Below, one piece after another: positions 54,013 through 63,479 of a DNA stretch of 64,000 bases (positions within the stretch are counted from its first letter, which is position 1; each line of letters opens with the position of its first letter). The position numbers and the translations under genes were made by a program. Origin of the DNA: Parvularcula sp. LCG005 (GTDB lineage: Bacteria > Pseudomonadota > Alphaproteobacteria > Caulobacterales > Parvularculaceae); NCBI RefSeq assembly GCF_032930845.1, contig NZ_CP136758.1:2805001-2869000 (forward strand), in the 5' to 3' direction. The notes below the pieces were generated by a model that saw nothing but the letters and a program-made list of their open reading frames with translations, searched no databases and was not told where the DNA came from.

Positions 54013-54836
54013 GGGTCAGCCGGGAAGACGCCGAGCAGTTTGAGGTGCGAGGAGAAAAAGCCCAGTTCCTCTAACGCCCGCTGGACTGGCGGATCATCAG
54101 GATGGCCGTCAAATTCCGCCTGGAACTGAGTCGCCGCGAAGGTGGCGTCGAGCTGATAGCTCTCCAGTTTCAGAAGGTTCACGCCATTGGTCGCAAAACC
54201 GCCAAGCGCTTTATAGAGCGCGGCCGGAATGTTGCGGACGCGGAACACCATGCTGGTCATCACGCGGCCGGACAGAAGATCAGGCCAGACCGCCTTGTCC
54301 TCATGGGTCAGCCGCAAGAACCGCGTCACATTGTGATCCTGATCCTGGATATCCCGCGCGACGATATCGAGGCCATAGCGGATCGCAGCCGCCTCTGGCG
54401 CGATCACGGCAATAGCCGGGTCCGGCGCCTCGGCCAGCTCCCGGGCTGCGCCTGCGGTGTCACGGGCTATATCGGGCAAGAGGCCCCGAGCCGCGATTTC
54501 TCTGCGGCATTGTGACAGGGCCATGGCGTGGCTGCGCACGTATTTAAGGCCTCGCGGATCTGCGCCCGGGGAGACCATCAACTGCATCTTCACCGGCAGA
54601 AAATGCTCGGATACGATACTCAACTCCATGTCCGGCAGGATGCGGTAGATATCGTCAACGCGCCCCGCAATGGCATTCTCCACGGGGACCATGGCTTCAT
54701 CCGCCTTTCCCGTCATGACGGCATCAAAGACATGGTCGAATGTCGGACAGGGCAACGCTTCGGCGCCTTGGGCGAAGGTGTGACAGGCCTGATCCGAGAA
54801 CGCCCCGGGCTCTCCTTGATAAGCAATTCGCGACAT
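53982..54836 (-). CDS. pheA: Prephenate dehydratase
   Basis: Makes phenylpyruvate from prephenate. 284 residues from ATG 54836 (an ATG at 54848 is possible). Dehydratase domain: AYQGEPGAFSDQA at the start, catalytic Thr-Arg-Phe in NVTRFLRL. A C-terminal ACT domain for phenylalanine sensing holds ALYKALGGFATNGVNLLKLESY. There is no fused chorismate mutase. Overlaps the convergent nudC by 31 bp. Confidence 0.94.
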   Translation of the reverse strand: MSRIAYQGEPGAFSDQACHTFAQGAEALPCPTFDHVFDAVMTGKADEAMVPVENAIAGRVDDIYRILPDMELSIVSEHFLPVKMQLMVSPGADPRGLKYVRSHAMALSQCRREIAARGLLPDIARDTAGAARELAEAPDPAIAVIAPEAAAIRYGLDIVARDIQDQDHNVTRFLRLTHEDKAVWPDLLSGRVMTSMVFRVRNIPAALYKALGGFATNGVNLLKLESYQLDATFAATQFQAEFDGHPDDPPVQRALEELGFFSSHLKLLGVFPADPYRSAQTFNN

Positions 54837-54975
54837 ATCTTTGTCCATCTCAACTGAATTCACACATCTGTGCGGAAAAGTGCCGTTGCAGGGAGGGGAG
54901 ACCCCCGCTAAACCCCGCCGAAAATTGTCACACCGAGGCGCCCCCGCGCCTCCCCGCAAACGTTGGGCCACCGCC

Positions 54976-55626
54976 ATGAAAGACCCCCTTTACGGGAACA
55001 AAGTTGCCGCCGCCATTCTCGTTACGCTTTTATTGGCTGTTGGCCTGCCGATCATTCTGGGAACGTTGACCGCCGTGTTTGCCGGGCATCACGGCGCGCA
55101 TCATGACGAGGAAAACCCCTGGGGCCTCGCCTATACCCCGACTGAGATTACAGTGGATGGCGCGACGGAAGCCGTGGCTGAAGTCGAAGTGGATCTTGGC
55201 ACGCTGCTGGCCAACGCGTCGGCGGAGCGCGGTGAACGCGCAGCTGGCCTCTGCGGCGCCTGCCACACCTTCGAAAAAGGTGGATCCAACGGGATCGGTC
55301 CTAATTTGTGGGGCGTGATGGGCCGTGAAGTCGCTGGCGTGTCCGGTTACGGCTATTCTGCGGCACTGCAGAGCGTCGGAGGTGAGTGGACCTATGAGAA
55401 GGTCGACCACCTTCTGGAGAATTCCCAATCCTTTGCCCCGGGCACCAGCATGGCCCAGATGGTCCGCAAGGACGACAAGCGCGCCGATATTCTCGCCTAT
55501 CTTCAGACGCTTTCTGACAATCCGATGCCATTCCCTGAGCCTGCACCAGTAGCGGAGCCAGAGGGCGAAGAAGGCGATGATGCTGCGGACGCCAGCGGTG
55601 ATGAGGACAATGGCGGAGATAATTAA
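54976..55626 (+). CDS. Membrane-anchored cytochrome c (CycM-like)
   Basis: 216 residues from ATG 54976 (MKDPLYGNKVAAAIL). One N-terminal helix (about 10-32) serves as anchor, then a linker. The heme site is CGACH in LCGACHTFEKGGSNGIGPN, and GTSMAQM supplies the axial Met. An acidic tail rich in Glu, Asp and Gly ends the protein. Shuttles electrons between the bc1 complex and oxidase in related species. Its last 17 bp overlap the DUF4169 gene. Confidence 0.9.
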   Translation: MKDPLYGNKVAAAILVTLLLAVGLPIILGTLTAVFAGHHGAHHDEENPWGLAYTPTEITVDGATEAVAEVEVDLGTLLANASAERGERAAGLCGACHTFEKGGSNGIGPNLWGVMGREVAGVSGYGYSAALQSVGGEWTYEKVDHLLENSQSFAPGTSMAQMVRKDDKRADILAYLQTLSDNPMPFPEPAPVAEPEGEEGDDAADASGDEDNGGDN

Positions 55627-55813
55627 TCTCCGTCAGGCCCGGAAGGCCCGGTCCCGACAGGACAAAGAAAAACGCGCGGCTGAAAACCGCGCGTTTTATG
55701 GTTTGAGCAAAGACCAAAGAGAAATTGCACGCCGTATTCAGGAACGGCAGGCAAAGGACGTCGACCAAACCAAGCTGGACTCGGAACAGGACGACGGTCC
55801 GGAAACCGCCTGA
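55610..55813 (+). CDS. DUF4169 protein
   Basis: 67 residues from ATG 55610 (MAEIINLRQARKARSRQDKE), a very basic, helical small protein of a family found in alphaproteobacteria. Function unknown. Overlaps the cytochrome gene by 17 bp. A perfect 11-bp inverted repeat with T tail lies inside the coding region and may limit its transcription. Confidence 0.82.
   Translation: MAEIINLRQARKARSRQDKEKRAAENRAFYGLSKDQREIARRIQERQAKDVDQTKLDSEQDDGPETA
55669..55700. terminator. Terminator-like hairpin inside the DUF4169 gene
   Basis: AAAACGCGCGG (55669-55679) and CCGCGCGTTTT (55687-55697) are perfect inverted repeats with a 7-nt loop, and a T-rich tail follows on the plus strand (and an A-rich tract on the other side). 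It looks like a bidirectional terminator embedded in codons for KEKRAAENRAF. Confidence 0.6.
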
Positions 55814-55829
55814 CCAATTGGTCGTTCAG

Positions 55830-56252
55830 CTAGGCGACCATGCTTGATTTCGTGCATATGGCGAGCCGATTGACCACGCTTTCCGCCGAGGATGGCTTCC
55901 TGCAGATCGCCGCCTGGGGCCAGCGTTTGCAGAAATCGCTCACATCACTGTCACCGGAATAGATGATGAACGGCACGCCCTGTTCCGACAGCAGGTCAGC
56001 GACGGCGGCAATGGTCCCGTCCGGGAGATTGATATCCAGGATGGCACCATCAACGTCGAGACGTTCGATCATCCGTTTGGCCTGAGTGACAGTGGTAGCC
56101 GGGCCAACGACCCATCCGCCTTCGTCAATAATGACATCGGCAAGATCCATCGCCGTGAGAACCTGATCCTCGACAACGAGGATTGCTTTACCTTCAATCC
56201 CAGCAAGCTTGGGGCGCTGGGAAAAAAGACGATCTGCTAATGAAGTCGCCAT
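55830..56252 (-). CDS. Single-domain response regulator
   Basis: 140 residues from ATG 56252 with GGAG upstream. A receiver without output domain: acidic pocket LVVEDQ near residue 27, phosphate-accepting Asp in GAILDINLPDG, then IYSGD and CRKPSS for the conserved Thr/Lys region. Such alphaproteobacterial receivers often sit in general stress phosphorelays, but no partner is adjacent. A weak GGAAC-N16-CATT element lies upstream. Confidence 0.88.
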   Translation of the reverse strand: MATSLADRLFSQRPKLAGIEGKAILVVEDQVLTAMDLADVIIDEGGWVVGPATTVTQAKRMIERLDVDGAILDINLPDGTIAAVADLLSEQGVPFIIYSGDSDVSDFCKRWPQAAICRKPSSAESVVNRLAICTKSSMVA

Positions 56253-56438
56253 GGGCGCTCCTTTCATCTTAGATTGACAAGAACGCCGTCAAAAAACACT
56301 TGCGATATGGCAAAACAATGCGTGTTTCGCGGCAGTGTTCCCTCAATTCTTCAAAACACGACAAAAAGTGCAACATTTTCAGATGGTTTACAAAGAGTAA
56401 ACGCAGCGAATGGCCTAGATTTGTCAGTACAGGGGCTG

Positions 56439-57338
56439 TTATAGGCCCCGGATTGGTCGAATAATCCGGCGCAGGAGCAATTGTTTGTCCTCTGCCCACC
56501 GAGCGGATATTTCCCGCACATCATCGATCGATGTGGCCATCCGCGTCGCATTCGCGTGAATGAGATTTGTGTCATCTACCATCATGCCGGTGTGACCGGG
56601 CCAGAACATCAGATCTCCGCGCTGCAGGTCCAGATCCTGCCAGCGCCCGCCGCGATCATCAGACCAAAGCGGATAGCCACGTGCCGGATCGCTGAAATGC
56701 GCCTCCTGCTGATCGGCATCACGAGGAATGGCGAGGCCAATGGCCTCATACGCATTTTGCAGCAGGCCTGAGCAGTCGAGCCCAAGGCTTTCCTTCCCGC
56801 CCCAGAAATAGGGCGTGTGCAGAAACGTCTCGGCCACTGCCACAGGGTCGGTGTCCACGAAATGATCGAGCGGCCGCACGGCGCCCTTCCAGACAAAGCC
56901 GCCCCGGCTGAGCGCAACATAGTCACCCTCTTCGTGCAGTACCGTCAGCTTGGCGTTGAGCGAGAGAATTTCATAGGGCGCAGATTTGAGATCGGGCTTT
57001 GAAAACCAATAGGCACGCAGGGCGCTCAGCGCATGGTCCGGCTGGTCAATGTCTTCCGACAACGCGTCTGTCTCGACATAGCCGACATATTTGTCCTGCT
57101 CCGACTGCCCCCATGCCCAGCCATCGGCTTCGTCATAGACAGTGAAAATCTCACCGAACAGAAGCTGTGTTTCCTGCGGCCCCGTGGCTTCCGGCACGCG
57201 GCGCACCGGCGCGACACCAAGGACGACCTGACGGGGCGTACCGGGATCAAAGCGGTCCGCCGTCACTTCCCCGCGCAGAAAGGAGGCGGCCACATCCGGC
57301 CGGGCCGGCGTCAGACGGGGATCGCGGGCCTTAGCCAT
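56439..57338 (-). CDS. NlpC/P60 peptidoglycan endopeptidase
   Basis: 299 residues from ATG 57338, overlapping the marR stop. Two SH3-like N-terminal parts (about 70-170), then a papain-like NlpC/P60 domain with Cys in LGLDCSGLLQNAYEA, His in HTGMMVDDT and a third polar site in LIHANA. Cleaves peptide stems of peptidoglycan, probably a dipeptidase-like enzyme. There is no obvious signal peptide, so cytosolic recycling of wall peptides is likely. Same unit as MarR. Confidence 0.9.
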   Translation of the reverse strand: MAKARDPRLTPARPDVAASFLRGEVTADRFDPGTPRQVVLGVAPVRRVPEATGPQETQLLFGEIFTVYDEADGWAWGQSEQDKYVGYVETDALSEDIDQPDHALSALRAYWFSKPDLKSAPYEILSLNAKLTVLHEEGDYVALSRGGFVWKGAVRPLDHFVDTDPVAVAETFLHTPYFWGGKESLGLDCSGLLQNAYEAIGLAIPRDADQQEAHFSDPARGYPLWSDDRGGRWQDLDLQRGDLMFWPGHTGMMVDDTNLIHANATRMATSIDDVREISARWAEDKQLLLRRIIRPIRGL

Positions 57339-57684
57339 AATAGGCACCGAGGTCTGACTGCCGTTCCCGCTCGTCCACGATGCGGGCAAACTCATCAATA
57401 AAGAGTGATCCCTCTTCGGTCTTCTGGACCAGCACAACGCGGCGATCCGACTGGTCGCGTGCCCGCTTGACGAGGCCATGGATCGACAAGGCGTCGAGCG
57501 CACGGGAAATGGCAGGCTTTGGCACTTCGAGCTCTTCGGAAAGGCGTCTGACCGTATGGGGCCCCGGTGTCAGGTACACGGTCAGGAGCAGCGCCCACTG
57601 GCGCATTGACAGATCCGGCCGGTCAAGTCGGACCGTATCCACCATCACATCACGCCATGGCAGAAGAATGTCGTTCGGGGTCAC
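57331..57684 (-). CDS. MarR-family transcriptional regulator
   Basis: 117 residues starting with GTG at 57684. Winged helix: LRRLSEELEVPKPAISRALDALS-type residues (VRRLSEELEVPKPAISRALD) and wing KRARDQSDRRVVLVQKTEEG. Short for the family. Its ribosome site GAAGG is good. A perfect palindrome 20 bp upstream is a likely operator; it probably controls itself and the downstream NlpC/P60 gene, which starts within its stop codon. Confidence 0.88.
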   Translation of the reverse strand: MTPNDILLPWRDVMVDTVRLDRPDLSMRQWALLLTVYLTPGPHTVRRLSEELEVPKPAISRALDALSIHGLVKRARDQSDRRVVLVQKTEEGSLFIDEFARIVDERERQSDLGAYYG

Positions 57685-57704
57685 TGAATACGCCTTCGTT
57701 TTTC

Positions 57705-57722
57705 TGTTTCGTTAGCGAAACA
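57705..57722. promoter_or_regulatory. MarR-type operator
   Basis: TGTTTCG-TTAG-CGAAACA is a perfect 7-nt inverted repeat. On the minus strand it overlaps the -10 region of a TTGCTG-N17-TAACGA promoter for marR. Typical of autoregulating MarR proteins. Confidence 0.6.
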
Positions 57723-57783
57723 AAAATGATGCAGCAAGTCTTGACGCGCAGCAATTATCGCCGTGCGTCGCTTTTCAAGAAAA

Positions 57784-58617
57784 TCAGTCGCGCAACAGAT
57801 CGTTGATCGCGGTCTTGGAGCGGGTCCGCTCGTCCACGGTCTTGACGATCACGGCACAGGCCAGAGACGGCCCGCCATTGGCGCTGGGCAGGGTGCCCGG
57901 CACGACCACAGAATAGGGCGGGACTTTGCCATAGTGAACATCGCCAGTCTGCCGGTCGACGATCTTTGTCGAGGCACCGATGAACACGCCCATGGAGACG
58001 ACCGCGCCCTCCCCGACCCGCACACCTTCGGCGATTTCGGACCGCGCACCGATAAAACAATTGTCCTCGATGATGACGGGCTCGGCCTGCAGCGGCTCAA
58101 GCACGCCGCCGATCCCGACGCCGCCGGAAATATGACAGTGCGCGCCGATCTGGGCGCAGGAGCCGATGGTCACCCAGGTGTCGACCATGGTCCCTTCGCC
58201 CACATAGGCGCCGATATTGACGAAGGACGGCATCAGCACGGCGCCAGGCGCGATGTAGGAACCGCGGCGCACGGTCGATGTGGGGACAGCCCGGAATCCG
58301 GCCTTGGCGAATTCCGCATCCGTCCAGCCTTCGAACTTGGAGGGGACCTTGTCGAACCATGGTGCACCGCCCGGGCCGCCGGCGATGATCTGGTTTGGCG
58401 TCAGGCGGAAGGACAGCAGCACAGCCTTCTTGGCCCATTGATGCACGACCCATTCGCCATCCATCTTTTCGGCCACGCGCAGCCGACCTTCGTCGATCGC
58501 ATTGATCGCGTCGGTTACCGCGCTCTTGATCGCAGAAAGATCGCCATCAGGATCGCTGAGCTGGTCGCGGCGATCCCAGGCGGTATTAATGGTGGATTCG
58601 AGCTGTGCAAAGGTCAT
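57784..58617 (-). CDS. dapD: Tetrahydrodipicolinate N-succinyltransferase
   Basis: Succinylation step of the lysine/DAP pathway. 277 residues. A helical N-terminus is followed by the left-handed beta-helix with hexapeptides: [40 protein letters not shown] and [20 protein letters not shown]. Typical lengths and motifs. Lies 35 bp after the HAD phosphatase gene on the same strand. Confidence 0.96.
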   Translation of the reverse strand: MTFAQLESTINTAWDRRDQLSDPDGDLSAIKSAVTDAINAIDEGRLRVAEKMDGEWVVHQWAKKAVLLSFRLTPNQIIAGGPGGAPWFDKVPSKFEGWTDAEFAKAGFRAVPTSTVRRGSYIAPGAVLMPSFVNIGAYVGEGTMVDTWVTIGSCAQIGAHCHISGGVGIGGVLEPLQAEPVIIEDNCFIGARSEIAEGVRVGEGAVVSMGVFIGASTKIVDRQTGDVHYGKVPPYSVVVPGTLPSANGGPSLACAVIVKTVDERTRSKTAINDLLRD

Positions 58618-58652
58618 GGAGGGGAACAGGCGCCTTCGGTCGGATGATACGG

Positions 58653-59354
58653 TCAGACGCGCCTTGTGATTAGCGATAGGAACTGGGTCAAGTCCGAGGT
58701 GACATGATTCACGTGATCAAAGCGTTCCCCCGGTCGAGATGGGCGCTTGCCCTCCGGTTCGTCCTCGCACCATTCGGCCTGGGACTGGACCAGTACCGTT
58801 TCCATGCCTGCCGCATGGGGTACCTCAAGATTTTGCGGCATATCCTCGAACATGGCGGCGCGCTTGGGATCGATATTCCACGCCTGCCAGCAGAGGTCAT
58901 AGGCCCCCTGATGCGGCTTGGGCACAAATCCAGCCTTTTCGATATCGAAAACGTCGTCAAACAGCTCGAGGATGCCGATCTTGCCGGCGACATTCTCGGC
59001 GTGCTTCACCGAGCCATTGGTGAAGATGTAGCGCTTGCCCGGCAGGGCCGCGATGGCACTGGCCAGCGCCTCGTTCCGGTCCACAGGCGACAGATCAATG
59101 TCATGGACGAATGACATGAAGTCCTGCGGCGCAATGCCATGTTCATGCATCAGCCCGCTCAAGGTCGTGCCGTAATCGGCATAGAACTGCTTCTGCATGG
59201 TCCGGGCACTGACCGCGTCCATGTCGAGGGTCTTCTCGATGAAGAGCGTCATGCGCTCATCGATTTCACGGAACAGGTTGCAGTCGGCGGGGTAAAGTGT
59301 GTTGTCGAGATCGAAGATCCATGTGTCTACATGGCCGAAGGATGATGATGGCAA
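58653..59354 (-). CDS. HAD-family pyrimidine 5'-nucleotidase
   Basis: 233 residues of the HAD phosphatase superfamily. Nucleophile motif [17 protein letters not shown], motif II IFTNGS, and motif [14 protein letters not shown] and MFEDMPQNL. This subtype (SDT1-like) acts on pyrimidine nucleotides. In many alphaproteobacteria it sits next to dapD, as here. Substrate by analogy only. Confidence 0.9.
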   Translation of the reverse strand: MPSSSFGHVDTWIFDLDNTLYPADCNLFREIDERMTLFIEKTLDMDAVSARTMQKQFYADYGTTLSGLMHEHGIAPQDFMSFVHDIDLSPVDRNEALASAIAALPGKRYIFTNGSVKHAENVAGKIGILELFDDVFDIEKAGFVPKPHQGAYDLCWQAWNIDPKRAAMFEDMPQNLEVPHAAGMETVLVQSQAEWCEDEPEGKRPSRPGERFDHVNHVTSDLTQFLSLITRRV

Positions 59355-59372
59355 AACGAACCCTTTGTGGTG

Positions 59373-60425
59373 TCAGCGGCCGGCGAGATCGGGATTGAAC
59401 AGCTCTGGCGTAAACTCAAACGTCCAGGCCTTGGCACCGTTCACATCGACGCGACGGAAACTGGCGGTGTCGAACCCGGATTCAGCACAGGCCACATCGC
59501 CCTCCGCCTGGAACTGGACCATCGAAATGCAGAAATCCGTGTCGCCGCCCGCCAGCGGCACGGAGCGGGTCTCCGCCTCCATGACGCCATAGACATAGAA
59601 ACTCTCATTGCTCAGCTCGCCGCGACGCACCTTGGCGCATTCCTGACTGTCGAGCTTCCACCAGCCCGAGGAGACATACCCGCCATCGGGCGGTGTCGGC
59701 TGGGCGAACGCCGCCCAGACGGGCAGCATTGTTGAGTTGCACATGAAAAAGCCCATCTGAGCGTCGGCAGTGTTGGCATCGGCGATCAGGGCATCGATCA
59801 CCGCATCGGTGATAGTGCCCGAATTGCTCATGCCTTTTGATTCCTGATAGCGGCGCAGGGCACTGCGGGTCGTGTTGCCCATGGCGCCATCGATTTCACC
59901 GTTGAAGATGCCGATGTCGCGCATCAGGCGCTGCACACCCGCCACCTGGGCCGCGAAGACGGTATAATTGGATTCATCGGTAAATTCGGTCGTGTAGGTG
60001 CCGTCGGCATTCTCGCCCACATCCACCGGCAGGAACTCCCGCTGGCGTCGCGGATCATCGGTACAGACGTCCTGGTCCCGCAGGGTGAAAAGGCTGTCAT
60101 TCTGCACGCAGAGCGGGGTCTTGCCCGACCATGTGCTCAGCTGTCCGCGATGCCCGGGAATGGCCTCGGCATAGACGAAATAGCGGCCGGGCCGGACCTT
60201 GTCCGACAGTACGCGCTTGCATTCGCCGGCGCGTAACCGCCACCAACCGCGCGTGATCAGACTTTCCTCGTCCACATACCCCACGGCGGCCGAGAGGGCG
60301 TAGCTCGTCTTGTTGCAGAATGTATATTGCGCGGCGGCCTGCCCTCCGAGCATCATGGATGCCAGCGAGACGAGAATCGCGATGGAGAGAATAGGAAGCG
60401 CTGAAACCGTCACTGGCTTGGTCAT
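59373..60425 (-). CDS. Secreted protein with two DUF1036 and a peptidoglycan-binding domain
   Basis: 350 residues from ATG 60425. Signal peptide to about residue 33, then DUF1036 ([31 protein letters not shown]) to about 140. A peptidoglycan-binding_1 domain follows at about 155-215 ([20 protein letters not shown] and [13 protein letters not shown]), then a second DUF1036 ([29 protein letters not shown]). The second copy is the less regular of the two. DUF1036 function is unknown; the domain order suggests envelope attachment. Confidence 0.86.
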   Translation of the reverse strand: MTKPVTVSALPILSIAILVSLASMMLGGQAAAQYTFCNKTSYALSAAVGYVDEESLITRGWWRLRAGECKRVLSDKVRPGRYFVYAEAIPGHRGQLSTWSGKTPLCVQNDSLFTLRDQDVCTDDPRRQREFLPVDVGENADGTYTTEFTDESNYTVFAAQVAGVQRLMRDIGIFNGEIDGAMGNTTRSALRRYQESKGMSNSGTITDAVIDALIADANTADAQMGFFMCNSTMLPVWAAFAQPTPPDGGYVSSGWWKLDSQECAKVRRGELSNESFYVYGVMEAETRSVPLAGGDTDFCISMVQFQAEGDVACAESGFDTASFRRVDVNGAKAWTFEFTPELFNPDLAGR

Positions 60426-60595
60426 GGGGTTGGGGTCCAAGGTCCTTGCAAAAGGTGTCGGCAAACGCTGCCTGGCGGGACATTCAGCGTGCAATTTCAT
60501 CTATCCCGCCTTCTTATTCAAGTCTTGACCGGCTGACGGAACGTCACGGCAGCCTAACTAAATGGCAAGAGCAACCCAAGGACGAAGGTGCCCCC

Positions 60596-60883
60596 ATGCA
60601 AAAACTGTCGGATGATGAACGCGCCCTGTTTTTCAAAGAGTTTTCGAACTGGACGCCCGCCCCTGATCGGGACGCGGCCACCGCGACGTTCAAGCTCAAA
60701 GATTTCAACGCCGCGTTCGGGTTCATGACGCGAATCGCGCTCAAGGCTGACAAAATGGACCACCATCCCGAATGGTTCAATGTTTACAATCGTGTGGAGA
60801 TCACACTGACAACCCACGATGCGGATGGACTGTCCGCACGCGATGTCGAAATGGCGCGATTTATCGCCAGCATTACGTCGTAG
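60596..60883 (+). CDS. phhB: Pterin-4a-carbinolamine dehydratase
   Basis: 95 residues from ATG 60596 with GAAGGTG before it. The family signature is [20 protein letters not shown], with the core [13 protein letters not shown] before it. Recycles pterin in phenylalanine hydroxylation and may assist transcription factors elsewhere. Followed by chvI in the same direction, 87 bp away. Confidence 0.95.
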   Translation: MQKLSDDERALFFKEFSNWTPAPDRDAATATFKLKDFNAAFGFMTRIALKADKMDHHPEWFNVYNRVEITLTTHDADGLSARDVEMARFIASITS

Positions 60884-60970
60884 TCTTTTTACATTCTGAA
60901 CGATTATGCCCAAAACTGGCCTTAAGTTCCCGCCAAGGGCAAAGGCGTACCGTTATCAGGAAAGACCAGA

Positions 60971-61666
60971 ATGGCGAACATTACCCTAGTCGATGACGAT
61001 CAGAACATCCTGACCTCGGTGTCGATCGCGCTTGAGTCCGAGGGTCATCACGTCACCACTTATGAAGATGGAGCCGAGGCGCTGGAAGGTATTCTGGCCA
61101 ATCCACCAGAACTGGTGATTTCGGATATCAAGATGCCGCGCATGGACGGCATGGAAATGCTGCGCGAACTGCGCCGCCAATCGGCTGTGCCGCTTATTTT
61201 CCTCACATCCAAGGATGAGGAAATCGACGAGGTTCTTGGCCTGACCCTTGGCGCCGACGATTATGTCAAAAAGCCGTTCTCCCAGCGCCTCCTGATGGAG
61301 CGGGTCAAGGCGGTCCTTCGCCGGTCTTCCGCCGCCCCGGCGTCAAGCCGTGAAGAGAGCAGCCAGGTCATTCGCAGGGCGTCTCTGACGCTGGATCCCC
61401 TGCGTCACGCCTGCACCTGGAATGGCGACAATGTCACCCTGACGGTCACTGAGTTTCTGATCCTGCAGTCGCTGGCCAATCGTCCCGGCTTCGTCAAATC
61501 GCGCGATGCGCTGATGGATGCGGCCTATGACGACCAAGTCTATGTAGACGACCGGACCATCGACAGCCACATCAAGCGGATCCGGAAAAAATTCCGCATG
61601 GTCGACAAGACCTTCGACCATATCGAAACGCTGTACGGGGTCGGGTACAAGTACAAGGAAGGATGA
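60971..61666 (+). CDS. chvI: Response regulator ChvI
   Basis: OmpR-type regulator of 231 residues. Receiver with Asp52 in [14 protein letters not shown] and the switch [13 protein letters not shown]-binding winged helix follows from about residue 130, with [22 protein letters not shown]-like spacing and [16 protein letters not shown]. In alphaproteobacteria it is the partner of ChvG in envelope and acid stress control. chvG follows within 5 bp. Confidence 0.95.
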   Translation: MANITLVDDDQNILTSVSIALESEGHHVTTYEDGAEALEGILANPPELVISDIKMPRMDGMEMLRELRRQSAVPLIFLTSKDEEIDEVLGLTLGADDYVKKPFSQRLLMERVKAVLRRSSAAPASSREESSQVIRRASLTLDPLRHACTWNGDNVTLTVTEFLILQSLANRPGFVKSRDALMDAAYDDQVYVDDRTIDSHIKRIRKKFRMVDKTFDHIETLYGVGYKYKEG

Positions 61667-61670
61667 CCGG

Positions 61671-63479
61671 ATGGACGCGCCGGAAGGGTTTGAGCGGCGC
61701 CGACGCGCGCCGGTCCGCCCGGGCAAACGGCGGACGTCCAACGACCGGTTGACGTCTCGCCGCGGATTTCTCGCCCGCCTGCGCGATGAGCGCGGACGGC
61801 TGCCGATTTCGCGGCTGACGATGACGATCTTCCTGACTAATCTCTTTGGCCTGACGATCCTGATGGCAGGATCGATGCGCCTCAATCATTATCGCGACGG
61901 CCTGATTGAAGCCAAGCTTGAAGGCGTCCGCGCACAGGCCCAGGTGGTCGCAGCCATCATGGCCACTGTCGCCGCAGAAGACGCCGACTGCGACATCATT
62001 GCCGCCGGTGAATATGCGGCCCCCTGCGATGTGATTCTGAACGAAGATCGCGTCAACACCATCTTCACGCGGGTATGGCCCAGTTTTGAAGGTCGTGTGC
62101 GGATCTTCTCCACGCCGGTGAATTATGACGGCACTCCCATTGAAGATGCCAGCAGTCTGCTGTTGCAGGACAAGACCTTGCGAGCGGACAATTTCGTGGT
62201 GAGCGAAGCCCCCGCGATTGAGGGCGAAGGTAAGGCCCCGTCCATCAGTGAGGTGACGAGAAATCTGCGTCGCGGTTTTGTGGACATCTTCATCGACCCC
62301 GGCTTCAGGTCGAACGCCCGGGCCATTACGCTCGAAGATGAGCTGACGCGGGCGTTTCTGGCGTCGTCGGCGGAGGATTATCCCAGCGCCTCATCGGTGA
62401 GATACAATGAGGAAGGCCAGATCGTCGCTTCCGTTTCTGTTCCCATACGGAAAGTTCAGGCGGTTTACGGCGTCGTGACAGCCGAAATTGGCGGCATTGA
62501 GGAACTGGTGGCGCAGGCCCGTGCGGCCTTGCTTGGCTTCTTCTGGGTTGCGGCCATCGTTGCCCTGATCATGTCGATCCTGCTGACAACGACCATTGCC
62601 GGGCCCATCCGCAAACTGGCGGCGGCGGCCGACCGTGTCCGCGAAGGGGTCCGGGGGAGCGGCAAGATGCGCATCCCCGAATTTCCACGACGACGCGACG
62701 AGATCGGCGAGCTGTCCGACTCCCTGCGCCAGATGACGCAGGAGCTTTATAACCGCATCGAGACGATCGATCATTTCGCGGCCGATGTGAGTCATGAGTT
62801 GAAAAATCCGCTGACCTCAATCAGGAGCGCGATCGAGACACTGGACGTTGCCCGTACGGATGAACAGCGCGCGCGGCTTCTCGCGGTCATCAATAATGAT
62901 GTGGCCCGGATGGATCGTCTGATTACAGACATTTCCAATGCTTCGAGGCTGGATGCAGAATTGGCCCGCGAGGCACGTGAGGCCGTCGATATTGCTCGCC
63001 TCCTGCGGGACATCACAGAACTTTATGGCACCACCAGAAAAGAGCATTCGGCCGCCGTTCGTTTGCTGGGGCGGATGGGCAAGCAGCCGCTTTATGTCTT
63101 TGGCTCACCCTCGACGCTGGGGCAGGTGTTCCGCAATCTGATTGATAATGCCCTGTCGTTCAGCCCCCCGGATGGGACGGTTCGCGTGACGCTGTCCGTC
63201 AGCAAGACGGATGATGGCCCGGTCGTCCATGTTTCGGTCGCCGATGATGGACCGGGCATTCCGGAGGATACACTCAACCGGATCTTTGAGCGCTTCTATA
63301 CCAAGCGGCCGGCGGGCACCTCCTTTGGCAACAATTCCGGGCTGGGTCTCGCCATCTGTCGTCAGATTGCGGAGAGCCATGGCGGCCGGATCTGGGCTGA
63401 AAACCGGATGAACGCAGACCGCAGCCAACGGATTGGTGCGGTTTTCCACGTCACCCTGCCCTTGCGTCGCCAGACATGA
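61671..63479 (+). CDS. chvG: Sensor histidine kinase ChvG
   Basis: 602 residues. A basic N-terminal tail leads to the first helix at about 48-68, then a periplasmic sensor part of about 215 residues containing the Cys pair in AEDADCDIIAAGEYAAPCD. The second helix is at about 285-307, then a HAMP domain. The phosphoacceptor is in ADVSHELKNPLTS near residue 370, and the ATP domain has NLIDNALSF and GLGLAICRQIAESHGG. Senses envelope stress or pH in relatives. Its end overlaps hprK by 4 bp. Confidence 0.95.
   Translation: MDAPEGFERRRRAPVRPGKRRTSNDRLTSRRGFLARLRDERGRLPISRLTMTIFLTNLFGLTILMAGSMRLNHYRDGLIEAKLEGVRAQAQVVAAIMATVAAEDADCDIIAAGEYAAPCDVILNEDRVNTIFTRVWPSFEGRVRIFSTPVNYDGTPIEDASSLLLQDKTLRADNFVVSEAPAIEGEGKAPSISEVTRNLRRGFVDIFIDPGFRSNARAITLEDELTRAFLASSAEDYPSASSVRYNEEGQIVASVSVPIRKVQAVYGVVTAEIGGIEELVAQARAALLGFFWVAAIVALIMSILLTTTIAGPIRKLAAAADRVREGVRGSGKMRIPEFPRRRDEIGELSDSLRQMTQELYNRIETIDHFAADVSHELKNPLTSIRSAIETLDVARTDEQRARLLAVINNDVARMDRLITDISNASRLDAELAREAREAVDIARLLRDITELYGTTRKEHSAAVRLLGRMGKQPLYVFGSPSTLGQVFRNLIDNALSFSPPDGTVRVTLSVSKTDDGPVVHVSVADDGPGIPEDTLNRIFERFYTKRPAGTSFGNNSGLGLAICRQIAESHGGRIWAENRMNADRSQRIGAVFHVTLPLRRQT

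Noticed and set aside
56317-56341. GGAAC-N16-CATT, resembling the alphaproteobacterial general stress sigma promoter (GGAAC-N16-CGTT)
   Set aside because: One mismatch in a four-base -10 element and no known stress partner next to it, so I mention it only with the receiver gene.
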